Source: Pseudovirgaria hyperparasitica (taxonomy: Eukaryota; Ascomycota; Dothideomycetes; Acrospermales; Acrospermaceae). Taken from it: DNA of 64,000 nt. Position numbers and translations under genes: made by a program. This document shows, piece after piece, positions 1 through 10,184 of the stretch. The notes beneath the pieces were generated by a model. That model was not told where the DNA came from and searched no databases. It was given only the letters and a program-made list of their open reading frames with translations. Position 1 is the first letter of the stretch. Each line of letters starts with the position of its first letter. The stretch is from NCBI RefSeq assembly GCF_010093815.1, contig NW_022985551.1, positions 1,012,614-1,076,613 of the forward strand. The letters run 5' to 3'.

Positions 1-1950
1 CATAACAAGAGCATTCGGGATGGAGGGTTCGGGCTGCAAACATGCAGGTTTGCGGAGTGAGACCGGCGTACCTATGACGGCAATGAATATCTGCCGGGGT
101 CCTGGCATAGTGGTGAGTTTCCTGTCGTTGAGAGACTTTCGATTGGATCTTGAGTGGGTTTGTTGAGTGCAGAGTGCTGGCGTGATGTTTCTTTTATACG
201 CTTGAACAAGAAAGTAGCAAGACCCTGGTTGGCAATGCTTGACCGATGATGAGGAGCAGGGGCAGGTGAGCTTGAAGTGCAATGTGTGGTGTTTTGGGCA
301 GAAAAGATGTGATGATGGGAATGTATGTGGGATAGTGGGGTGGGTCCTGAGCTTGAGCTTGACCCCGCCTGCATCATCATCATGGTCCCCTCGTCCTCGA
401 GAGCTGCCCACGAGCACCAGAATGGAAAAGGATTTCCCATATGACACCTGAGGCGCCGCGGTCGTACGGAAGTCTCCAGCAAACCTCAATCGTCTATCCT
501 TCGCAGTACCTTCCGACCTGTAGTTGATCACCTAGCCCCGTTCTGGCACTATACAAACATCTCTATGACCCTCTCGACAACACCATCACCAGATGGCCAA
601 AAATCCCGCACCATACCTTACTGTGTACTGCTCGATACATAGCCTCGAGCTGTTACAGCGGATACCGCACCGAAGAAGGGCCCTGCGTAACTGCTTACCG
701 TCGCCTTGTCATCCCCCATGTTGACCAAGCACGAAATACACAGTCCCATTGGACAATGACAATTATCAGAGTGAACACCGACACCACGGACCTGCGCCGC
801 CGGGATTCCAGCGGCACAGTATGACCATGTATAAGCTGTGAACAGATCAGCATCAACAGCAAATACACGGCTCTATGTGAGCGAATTTTAAATTGCATGA
901 CCCCCAACAAAGTCTCCCATCTCTCTCTCGCAGTAAGTCTGACCCTTTTGGGAAACCGTCCTCCCAACAACACAAATCATCTAATGGCATTCGACAGAAC
1001 CTCGAATTGATCCGTTCGTATGGTGGCAAGATGTACGTCTTTCCGCTCAACACCCCACGTCTCGGCGTAACAGACCTCTTCGTCCGGCTCTCGCATGCTC
1101 GGTCATTAGTCGGCTGCATATACTCGCCACTCCTGCCCCCGCGAAAGGACATTCGAGGTTCCGCTGGTAGTGTTAGGACGATGAACTTATGGCGTTGGGG
1201 TTCTGCCGGCGGGTTTATGCAACGTGAGACTCTGGAGCATCGAGTATGCCCGAGCGAGAGGACTGCTAGATTGTGAGAGGGACGGTCCAGATAGACGGTA
1301 CATCTAATCCTGTATCAGCATGCATGCATGGCCTGAGTCATGTCTCTTGGCCGGAAAATGCTCTAATTATGACACGTGCTCGTGGGACCGAGATGCAGAC
1401 TGCTCGTGTCGGGGCATGGCGATGGTAGCAGGTGACCTATGACTATCTGATTAAGGGGCTATGGGATAAGATTAGCTGTATCGTAGTATTATCAAAAACT
1501 CAAGCTAGGTCTGATGCATGCACGTGTTCCCTTGGCTGTTCCAGAAAGATAATGCATGCGAATGCATACGTGCAGTCTATTCCCATCTATATATTCACCC
1601 GTGAGAGTGCCGGTGTGTATTTATCAGTATCAAGCGCGATTTAGATCTAGATAACCTTCTGAATGCACTCCTTTCTTCACACTTCCTTCCTTTCTACCAA
1701 CTCATGAAAGACCGGTCTTGTGTGATGGATAGATGGACATATCAGCACCCATGCTCCAGTCAACTGGCTGCTGTATAGTGTGACCGTTCATACTAAACAA
1801 CTCAACAAGACGTCCTCATGCTATAGAGAGGGAGATATTTTCCAGGCCGTCTCCCTGGCATACTGAATAGTCCCAACTTATCTGCCAAACCAACTCCCTC
1901 CCTCCCTTCACAAAACAGCGATAGTCCGGACCCCCTTGTAGTCGGCCCAG
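1..1950. other. Intergenic, no supported gene
   Basis: Several short open frames overlap here on both strands, but none has a recognisable domain or a convincing splice structure. A 122-residue ATG-initiated frame at 440-72 (minus) is Ser/His-rich and unconvincing. A cluster of GCATGC-type palindromes lies at 1318-1330, 1515-1522 and 1552-1567. The last 500 bases are probably the 3' flank of the transporter gene at 1951. Confidence 0.5.
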
Positions 1951-3431
1951 TCAGGAAGGTATAGCCGCCTGACTAGCCTTCAAAGCCCCAATGACCGTCA
2001 ACGCAAACACCGGAGACACGATATACGACGCCTGTACAAGAATTAGGACAGACCAGAACAGTCCAGAAATAGAAAAAAAGGGGGAAATTTTGTCCGTCCA
2101 ATAAGCTTGGTTCAGGGGGGGAGGGGGAAACCCTTCAACAATGCCCTTCAACGTAACAACGAACTACGTACCGTCAACACTCGCGCAATCTTAAACTCGT
2201 CCTGCTCGTCCGCGCCGCTGCTAACCTGCACCATGGTGATCAGTTTCATGGCCGGTGGACCGGCGGGCATGACCATCATGGCGAACCAGAGCATGGGGTC
2301 GGAGCCGAGAAGCTGTGTGCGCGTTGCGAGGATGTAGATTGCGGGGATGGAGAGCGCGGGCCAGGCGAGGAAGCGGATGAGGAGGATGAGGGATGTTGCG
2401 TGCCAGAGGGGTTTTGTTTGCGTTGTTGGTGTTTTTGGCGTTGTTGTTGCTGTGGCTGTGGTTGGGGTCTGGATCGAGTAGTACAGCGACACGCCCGCGA
2501 TGACGAGCGGCAGCGGCACGAATATACGGCCTATGTTCTCCCACGACGCAGTCAGCCAGGAGCGCAGAAAGCCGCCGTCGCTGGGCGCGGCGAAGAAGGC
2601 GGTTTTGAGCGGGGGCGTGAGGCCGATGAGGGTGCCGGCGAGGGCGCCGAGGAGGGGCGCGTTGAGGAAGTCGTAGAGGAAGAGTAGGGTCCATTGGATG
2701 TTTGGGTGGTGTTTGAGCCAGCGTTTGTGTGTCGCTGCTGCTGAGTAGTATGCTTCTGAGGGGTGGTGGAAGAGCAGTGAGGTGGTGGGACATGGATCTC
2801 GCCGGGCTGGAGATTTGCTCAGGAGGCTTGTTCCTTCTGAGGGGTTGTTAGTTGGGAGAGAGGGATATACGGCTTCTTCGTCGTGTGTTTCTTTATCGTC
2901 TGGCTCAGGGGTTGCTTCTGCGCTGACGAGCCGCGGTCCAACTGCAAATGTCAAGCAACTCGACACAGTCGCAAAGACGAGAAAGTATGACTTCGCCCGC
3001 TCAATAGCACGGGTCGTCGTCTCGTCCGTCACCAACAAGCTGCTCAAGATGCCCGTCTCGCTCAAAGACTGCATCAGCAGCAGCGGATAGCTAGTCGTGT
3101 TGTTAAACATGACCGCAACCGTCACCCATTTCGGCAGGCCAAACACCCTACGTGCAGAGACGCCCATGAGGAACGATACAAAGTGACAGAACACTGCCCA
3201 CGCAAGAACTATCCCATACCGACCAACCCTTTCAGCTTCAATTTCCGCACCGAGCTTGGTGATCAGCAAGGCCGGGAGAAACATGCGGACGCATATCTTC
3301 GAGATGGCCTTTGCATTGCCCTGGTCCAGGAGCTTGAATCGAGCAGCGAGCACGCCGTAGGAGATGACCAGTAGCACCGACAGACCAGCCTGGACGGCTA
3401 CCAGAACGGTATGAGCGATGCTAAAGGCCAT
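1951..3431 (-). CDS. PIN-like (auxin efflux carrier family) membrane transporter
   Basis: Predicted 446-residue polytopic membrane protein of the Mem_trans/auxin-efflux-carrier family, the fungal PIN-like group that includes yeast Ecm3. Exons on the minus strand are 3431-2172 and 2031-1951. The intron has donor GTACGT and acceptor TACAG, in phase 0. I start at the ATG at 3431 (MAFSIAHT); the frame is open further upstream only from a GTG. Hydrophobic segments fill roughly residues 5-160. A hydrophilic, acidic and Ser-rich loop spans about 165-250, and a second hydrophobic block runs to the C-terminus; the small second exon supplies the last helix (ASYIVSPVFALTVIGALKAS). This two-block layout with a central loop is typical of the family. 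Fungal members are little characterised and are thought to act in ER or plasma-membrane transport; the substrate cannot be told. It diverges from the gene at 4232. Confidence 0.85.
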
Positions 3432-4231
3432 GGACGAAATAGTGCCTCGTGTTGCTTGCACGAAAGGAAAAAAATCAAAGATACAGCAGAGACACACTCT
3501 CTCACTCTCACTCTCTCAGAAGTTGGCGACATTCTCACAGATAATAAATACACCATCCAGTAAAGCTACAACTACTGCGCTGCAGGTCGTCACACGGATG
3601 ACCTCCTGCAGATCCATATCTGCTCCCGTGCGCAGGCGTCATCCGCCATAGCATCACAAGATCAGGCGAACCATAGAAGCAAGGATTCGCGACCGGCGAT
3701 GAGAAATCGGAGTTGGCGACCGAAGTCGGGTCCTGCTATAATTAGTGCCCTGCGTACACGCGATTCCAGGGTCTGCGAAAAGCTGGTCACGATGCAGGAA
3801 GGACGCTAGTCCCGAAACGTAATGAACCTTGATGTCCAAATATAAAGCGATGCCAAACAAAGCATACATACGAGGTGAAGGCAAGATATAAGCGACGTAC
3901 GAGTTGCGTCGTGTTTATAGTTCTCCATACGACCGTTTCCGTCAAACACGCCACCGTCACGCAACGTCTAGCCACGCTGAATAACGCAAATCCTCCCATT
4001 GGCCAGCACTGTTACGCAAGCTGACGATTAGACGGGCGCTGATTGGTTCCCTAATTCGAGATACTCCGTCATGCTCTGTCGAATGCTTCTATATCAAACA
4101 ATAAATAGCAGTACCTGCCCGCCATCTATTCCTTCTCTCTACCATCTCTCACAAGCCCTCACTTTCAACTACCAAACATCAGAATACCAATCTTCAAATC
4201 ATCCAATCCAACATTTATACTTCAATCCAGC
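3432..4231. promoter_or_regulatory. Divergent promoter region
   Basis: About 800 bp between the PIN-like transporter (leftward) and the cysteine-rich gene (rightward), so both promoters must lie here. A CT-dinucleotide-rich tract sits at 3496-3520 just upstream of the transporter. An A+T-rich stretch (about 4088-4107, with AATAAATAG) lies about 130 bp before the ATG at 4232, in a plausible place for a core promoter. No specific operator was identified. Confidence 0.5.
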
Positions 4232-4695
4232 ATGTCTGTCCCAACCTCCGCCATCCCAGCTACCTGCTGCGGCCGCAACGGCGACGCCGCCTGCCCATGC
4301 GCCATGGAGGCAACCTGCTCGTGCGGAAAACAGCCTGCGCTCAAATGTACCTGCGAGAAGGCCGCGACCGAGAACACCCTGTCCGGCGCGAAGTGTTCGT
4401 GCAGTACGTCGCTCTCTTCTCCCTGTCTAGAAGGACCCTTAAGGAGTGAGTGCTAACGTTGTAATGTCCAGATCTTCGCCGTCAAGGTGCCTGCACGTGT
4501 GGCCGTGCCGCGACTGAGAACCAGAGTCCTGCTGCGTCTGCGTGCGCGTGTGGCTTGCGTCCTGCGGGTGCGTAGCCTCTGTTCTATCCTATATTTATCT
4601 CTTTGCTAATGTGTATGTGTGTAGATTCGTGTACGTGCGCTGGCGAGGAGACAGGTCTCAGGGCCGAGGAGACGGATTTCACTACTAAGAGATAG
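4232..4695 (+). CDS. Cysteine-rich metallothionein-like protein
   Basis: Three exons, 4232-4403, 4472-4567 and 4625-4695, join to a 112-residue protein. Donors are GTACGT and GTGCGT, and the first intron has a TGCTAACG branch point. The protein has 16 cysteines: one CC pair and seven C-x-C motifs (CPC, CSC, CTC, CSC, CTC, CAC, CTC) spread along its length. There are no hydrophobic segments or signal peptide. Dense C-x-C motifs are the hallmark of metallothionein-like metal-thiolate binding, so a role in buffering copper or zinc is likely but inferred. I recall similar small Cys-rich proteins, often with a repeated ATEN-type motif and an ETDFTTK-like C-terminus, in many ascomycetes (DUF7871-type). 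Both features are present here (EKAATEN, GRAATEN and the terminal ETDFTTKR), which supports the exon joins. Confidence 0.8.
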
Positions 4696-5097
4696 ATTGC
4701 TCTGTGGTCGGAGATCTCTTTCTATGGGTGTCTACGTTTCGGGTGTTAAACGGGGATCGGTGGGTAACTGATTATTTTATGGCGAATGATGCTAGGGGGT
4801 GGTCGTTGTGGACAAGATGGCATTTATGGAAATTATGAATGTGGTCGTGGTCGTGGCCGTGGCCTCAATATCGGATGGGATTAGACTTTAGATGGCGCTG
4901 AAGGGGGTGCCCTGGTGTACCATAGCCAAGATGTATCATATGACGACTATCATTGACACTAATTTCGAGGCAGCATTGTGGCCTAGCTGTGTTGACACGT
5001 CTCGCATTTACGAAGCCTCATGGATCGCTCCTTTGTAATGATTGTTCTGAACGCAAAAATACTCACCATCACATTCAGCAGCAACATCTAGGAAGTG
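4696..5097. other. Convergent 3' flank
   Basis: Spacer of about 400 bp between the stop of the metallothionein-like gene and the 3' end of the Zn2Cys6 factor. It holds both 3' UTRs. I see no gene or structured element. Confidence 0.5.
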
Positions 5098-7023
5098 TCA
5101 TGCGCGATTCCGCGAATCTTTTCCATAAAAATACACATTCCTCCTCTCCGTATACGTCATATCCGTCTTCAAAAACCGATATTCCACCCGACTCTCCGCA
5201 ATAAACACTTTCTATATCAATGCAATTAGCCAAATGACGCCGTCAAGAAATCACGACACGCCAGCTTACCGTATGCACATTCAGCACGTGCCGTTCCTGC
5301 GGCACCTCCTCTTTGCAGCTCACCCCCATCCGACACCCCTCAAGTCCGTTATCCAGGATATCCTGGCATAAGTCGTAGTCTTCCGGCAGTCCTTCCTCGA
5401 ACTTGATGATCTCGGCTGCCACGCGAGCCTCGCCGAAGGAGTCCCACACTCCGTCGCGTACTCGCCGTTGGAGCAGATATCTGATTCCGCGACGGCGGTG
5501 GTACGGATCGCGCATACGATGCGTGCAATGGAAAACGGCCGCCTGGAGACTGATGCTCGGGATCGGGATGAAGCTGACCGCCGCAGTGTTGTACCGCGGG
5601 AGTGCATCGGCAGGAGTATGATCCGTGTTGCCCGGAAGTGTCTCGATGAGGTCCAAGGCAGTCTTGAGCAGGTCGAAGGAGGAGTCCCAGCAGTCGATGA
5701 AGCGGGTGTGTTCGAAGAACCAGGACTTGATGATGCTCTGTGTTGTCAGGCCCCAGATCGCGACCCGTGTGATGGCGGAGATGGTGGTGGGGTCGACGGA
5801 GGGATTGGAGAGGAGGGTGTAGCGGAGGTTGGTAAAGGAACGCATCCATTGCTCGATGGCGGTCATGCAGTGGACTTCAAGGGTGGAGAAGACGCCTTCG
5901 GGGCGGATCTTGTCCACGGAGGGGGTGCGCATGTCTCGGTCTTCGAGGTAGGCTGCGTAGCACATTTGCCGGAAGATCAGGGTGAGGGTATTGCGTGCTT
6001 GTGTTAGGGAGGAGAAGACGGGTGGGATGGAAAGGAGTAAGGGGCCGCTGAATGATTCGAAGTTGTACTCGCAACTCTCGTCGGAAAAAGTCATTGCTTG
6101 AAGGTCAAGCAACGAGAATAGATTGGCAAGCTCCGATTCTTCGGCGTCATCCGTCGAGAAGGCATCTATACTTGCCTTTTTGTCTGGGTGTGCTTTAAGA
6201 ATGCGATTTTCAGACAATATGCGCAGGCCATTCTTTAGATGCATGGCCGAAAGATTGTAGTTACCCACCAGATTCTCATAGCATACGAAAATGATACACG
6301 CGACAAGAACTCTCTCAAGATGCTCACGATCCTTCGACCTGCGTGACAGAAGAGCGTTCGAGCTCTTGATTGCTTGTGCGTACTGCGCCAGGGCAAAAGC
6401 ACCTTTCTCACCCCGAGGCAGTCCCAGCTTGCCATTCCAGTGTTCATGCAAAGAACTCAATGCCAGGATGCCATACCTGATGGACGGTTCATCATGACAC
6501 ATCTGAAGAACACGCCGTTTCCAGAAATCAGTATCGAAGTGACCCAGGGCATTCTGTAGGGTGTATTCTCGAAAGAACTCAAAAGACCGGGCTTCAGCGT
6601 CGTTGCGGAAAGGAGATAAAGAAGGACTTCGAGACACAGGAAGAAGGGGATTGGACTTCCTACCACGGCTATCGGTCCGGAACGAAGCAGTTGTCGAATT
6701 TGGTCGTTGTGGAATTACCAAGAAGGAGGAGTTTCGCTGAGTTGCAGCGGCTGCGGCGGGCGAAAGCTGAGCAATGTCGTAACCAGCACATGTTCGTCCG
6801 GAGCTCCAGCAGCGATTGCACGAAGGTTTGCCTTCGTCACACTTAACTCTTCTAGCTCTGTAAATATGTTAGTATCAATTCCTCTACTCGCCCCAAGTGA
6901 TTGATCAGTTGTTATCTGGCATACTCACCGGCAGGTTTTACACCCTGTCCTAACGCGAAACTTGAATTGCTTCTCTATTGCACGCAGCTGCGCATCTGAA
7001 GTCATCATCGTTTGCATGGACAT
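5098..7023 (-). CDS. Zn(II)2Cys6 fungal transcription factor
   Basis: Three exons on the minus strand, 7023-6929, 6857-5270 and 5211-5098, give 598 residues. The first join completes a full zinc cluster at about residues 25-55: C-x2-C-x6-C-x6-C-x2-C-x6-C (GCKTCRARRVKC...SCNRC...TC). It is followed by the linker and the long helical middle region typical of fungal-specific regulators (FREYTLQNALGHFDTDFW, then leucine-rich helices). The last intron (GTAAGC...ATATAG) replaces a read-through end with VFIAESRVEYRF. The start is ambiguous: in-frame ATGs occur at 7023, 7017, 7008 and 7005, and I chose the most upstream, which has A at -3. It is predicted to act in the nucleus as a DNA-binding regulator. 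Targets are unknown, and no metabolic cluster adjoins it. Confidence 0.87.
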
Positions 7024-8288
7024 GTTCTGTATGTATAGTACGCCTCCCTCAGTGATAGAGTCCAGAATATCAACAAGCGAGTCCCCACTTGTCAGCTGTC
7101 AGGTCTCTAATAATGACCCTGTGAGACAACAAGCTCCGCGTCAGAATGAGCCTTGCACAATTACTCTCAGCAGTTTGATAATGAAATCATGGCTGCCTCC
7201 AAAACGAAAAACCCGAATGCTTCTAGACTAATTACCTAGCGAGACAGAAGAGGCCGAACAGACCTAGAGGGACGAATAGCTAGACCCAATCGGAACCTGC
7301 CCGTCCAACCAGGATGCCTAAAAGTAAGTACTGTACATATGTGACTACACGTGACTTGAATTGGTTTTTGGTGCACTATCATTTGATTATCGTTGACCCA
7401 TGTTACTTCATGTTTTGTTTAGAGCATATAGGCTCATGAGTCAGCCCAAGACCTACAGCCTCGAAAAATGGTACATCACGACAATATCGGCTGTTTGCAA
7501 GTGGGTAACGACGGTTGGAACGAATGGCTGCGCATCTGGCTCCCGATTCTTTCTAATTCTACATTTGCGTGCATGGCAATCTTCGAACTTGTCTAGCCTA
7601 TGGCGATCTCTGCTTGTCGGATATCATACGCCCATGATCGTAATCGTATATTGGGCAAAATGACCACCGAGAAGCTTTCAGCTGAGACATCCTCGGAGCG
7701 TATACCTTCGCGAAGCATATCACATTTGATACTATTGCTTTTTTGGAACCGCTATCGACATTTGTATACCGCATAGTGGGTCTGTTCAGGTGTATATATG
7801 TTGCGCCTGGTAGTTACACATATAGGCCGATAGATACAATTTGGCCCGGAGCCAAAGACGAGCGACAGGTATTATTGAAAATAGACAAAAGGTTTTGCAG
7901 GTATGCTAGGAAGCTGCACACCAACGGCTCAGCATGTGACGTGTGAATAGAGACCAAAATGGGAGATATGAGAGCGTGTCTGTCATAAGCAGACATTCGG
8001 CGGCCGAAAAGAGTTTAGAGCAGTACTGATGCCGAATATACAATGGGTGTCCTGCAGGTCTGCGTTTCACCGCAGAATAAACCCATGAGAGCGAACCTAG
8101 AAACGGAACTAGTGCACACAGTCTCACAAAAATAGATATTTTTGCGGAATCATTTTGCAATGACACAAACCGCCAAAAAGTGATGTGTTTCCAAGACGTG
8201 CCTCGACGCCATAGCAGCCTCTGCCTAAAGGACAGCGAAGATGCTTGGAACAATGAACCTCCTACTAGATGTGATATGCCATTCGAGG
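7024..8288. other. Intergenic, no supported gene
   Basis: About 1.26 kb holding the promoter of the Zn2Cys6 factor and the 3' flank of the gene at 8289. Short frames here, such as 8253-7906 (minus), have no recognisable features. No repeat or mobile-element signature was seen. Confidence 0.5.
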
Positions 8289-8942
8289 CTATTTGATGTT
8301 GTTGAACAAGTCATCAGCACCCAAGTCACCGCCATCTAATTTCCCCAGCTCTGGAATGGTCGGCGGCGGCGGACCTCTTGCGATCCTTGGCTGTTTTGCG
8401 TTCTCTTTGTCTTGCGTTATGCTTCCATCGTCAGATGTGAACAGCGAACTCTTTCTTTTACTGAACCAGCCTGTACTTTTCCTCTTGCTTAATATTGGAC
8501 TGTTCGGGGCATTGTAGACCGTAGTGCTAGTTCTGGAATCAATTGTATTTGGCGTTGAAGGACGGTCTCGTAGCGAGTCAGAGGAACCGAGGCTTCGTAG
8601 ACCCAGGAAGCGTCGTACTGAGGATGGCCGCTTTGTGGAAGTTATGGGAGACTTTAAGGGTTCTGTCAAGGTGGAATCCGCCTGCGCGAAGGTGTCTATT
8701 GCCTTTGGTGCCCCGTTCTGCTTTTGGTCTGATAATCCGTTTATAGCTGCGCTCCCAAAGTAGCCATTGCCTGTGAAAGTGCCGGACGGGGTGGTAGGGT
8801 GCGACGAGAGAGGTCCTCTGCCGGGAGTGGGAGGACGAGGCTCATCAGGTGAGTCCTGCGGAGGAGGAATATTTGTGCCATCAGTGAGCGACACGTTGAT
8901 CGGGGAGAGGGTGGGAAGCTGGAATTTCCCGTTCTTCGACAT
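8289..8942 (-). CDS. Conserved Ser/Pro-rich fungal protein of unknown function
   Basis: Single-exon frame of 217 residues from the ATG at 8942 (MSKNGKFQLP). The frame is open a little further upstream but only from a TTG. The protein is almost wholly low-complexity Ser/Thr/Pro with no membrane segment. It has short islands that look conserved: a basic RRFLGLRSL motif near residue 110, an STGWFSKRKSS motif near 160, and a C-terminal tail GPPPPTIPELG followed by DLGADDLFNNIK. I believe similar islands occur in uncharacterised ascomycete proteins, but I cannot name a function. The many SP/TP sites suggest phosphorylation. It diverges from TAD2 across about 455 bp, and a 5' UTR intron just upstream of the ATG is possible. 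Confidence 0.65.
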   Translation of the reverse strand: MSKNGKFQLPTLSPINVSLTDGTNIPPPQDSPDEPRPPTPGRGPLSSHPTTPSGTFTGNGYFGSAAINGLSDQKQNGAPKAIDTFAQADSTLTEPLKSPITSTKRPSSVRRFLGLRSLGSSDSLRDRPSTPNTIDSRTSTTVYNAPNSPILSKRKSTGWFSKRKSSLFTSDDGSITQDKENAKQPRIARGPPPPTIPELGKLDGGDLGADDLFNNIK

Positions 8943-9397
8943 CGTGATTGTTGAGGCGTCGGTCGCGTTTGTTATGTGTGTCGGCTCAGGCTCAAGCGTT
9001 GCGCACGCGTTCAGGGGAGATGATGAGCTTGTCAATCACCTGAGGATACCCTGTGGCGTCGCGACGAAGACACAATTGTAGCTTGAACCGAAAGACAGGA
9101 GAAGGTAGTAATTACCGTGCAGGGGCAGGAAAAGACCGTTGCACTGAGGCGACACAGCAAGGATTGCTTGTTTGGGTTGCCGGATGGCTCTCGTGAGTGG
9201 AGACTTCAGCAAGGGAAGGGTTCGGTTTCGGTTCTCCCGTCTCTCCTGCGCCCGAGTGCCCCCGACTGGCGCTCGTGCGCGCTAATTTAGTGCTCCGCCT
9301 GTGTGAAAAGCAAATATCATTCGCATTAATCCTCCGAACAGACGCCACTCCCAACGTCCTTTCTCATATATATACATATATACATATAGAAATTGAC
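8943..9397. promoter_or_regulatory. Divergent promoter region upstream of TAD2
   Basis: The 455 bp between the ATGs of the Ser/Pro-rich protein (minus) and TAD2 (plus). A TATA-rich run (TATATATACATATATACATATAG) begins near 9367, only about 30 bp before the TAD2 ATG, so it may be 5' UTR rather than a TATA box. No other motif was recognised. Confidence 0.4.
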
Positions 9398-10110
9398 ATG
9401 GAGGATGAAGAAAGCTTACGTCATGGAAGCTTCATGCGTGAGGCTCTCAGTATGGTGGGACCTACTTTACTCACTCGATTCCATACCACATTCGCTGACG
9501 CACTGAAAGGCAGAGCTAGCACTCGAAAGCGACGAAACACCTGTGGGATGCGTTTTTGTGCATGATGGTAAAATTATTGGCAAGGGTATGAACGACACCA
9601 ATAGATCTCTCAATGTAGGTGATTGTCGTGATGCTAACGCCCCATGATTATCTCCGCGCTAACATGGCAAAGGGCACGCGACATGCTGAATTTGTTGCTT
9701 TAGCAGAGATCCTGGCTAAGTACCCACTAAGTATATTGAAAGATACAGATCTGTATGTGACCGTCGAGCCTTGTGTTATGTGTGCCTCAGCACTTCGGCA
9801 GTACGGCATTCGGTTCGTCTATTTCGGATGCTGGAATGAAAGATTTGGTGGAACAGGCGGGGTTTTGAATATTCATGATGAGTGAGTATATATGTCTGTA
9901 TGCAACCGTGTCTGAAGTCCCAGATGATAACATTGCGCAAGCCCTTCCGTCGACAAGTCGCTGCCTGTTAGAGGCAACATATTTCGAGAAGAAGCCATCA
10001 TGCTCCTGCGCCGATTCTATGTTCAGGAGAACGAAAAGGCGCCAGCACCTAAGCAAAAGAAAACGCGCGAACTCAAGACGGCGATCACGCCGCTGGAGTT
10101 CAAGAAGTGA
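9398..10110 (+). CDS. TAD2: tRNA-specific adenosine deaminase catalytic subunit TAD2
   Basis: Four exons, 9398-9454, 9510-9614, 9673-9881 and 9942-10110, give 179 residues. This is the catalytic subunit of the Tad2/Tad3 enzyme, which converts adenosine 34 to inosine in tRNA anticodons. The zinc-binding and catalytic motifs of the cytidine-deaminase fold are intact: H58-A-E60 and P87-C88-V-M-C91. The preceding segment TPVGCVFVHDGKIIG and the C-terminal FREEAIMLLRRFYVQENEKAP match fungal TAD2 as I know it. The length is normal, although yeast Tad2 is longer. The first donor (GTGGGA) is weak, but the join keeps frame and restores MREALSMAELAL. The stop lies 74 bp from the end of the convergent PWWP-like gene. 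Confidence 0.92.
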
Positions 10111-10184
10111 TTCCGAGACACCCTTTGTATCCAACTGACGAGGTCAACGTATATCCCATTGGTGGCCATCAATATCGACATAGC

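Noticed and set aside
72-440. A 122-residue ATG frame on the minus strand at the left edge.
   Set aside because: Low-complexity Ser/His content, no domain, no splice context, and overlapping open frames on the other strand.
893-1276. A 127-codon open frame on the plus strand.
   Set aside because: No recognisable content, and a comparable frame overlaps on the opposite strand.
5349-5849. A 166-codon frame inside the Zn2Cys6 gene.
   Set aside because: It is a shadow in another frame of the same strand as the well-supported regulator.
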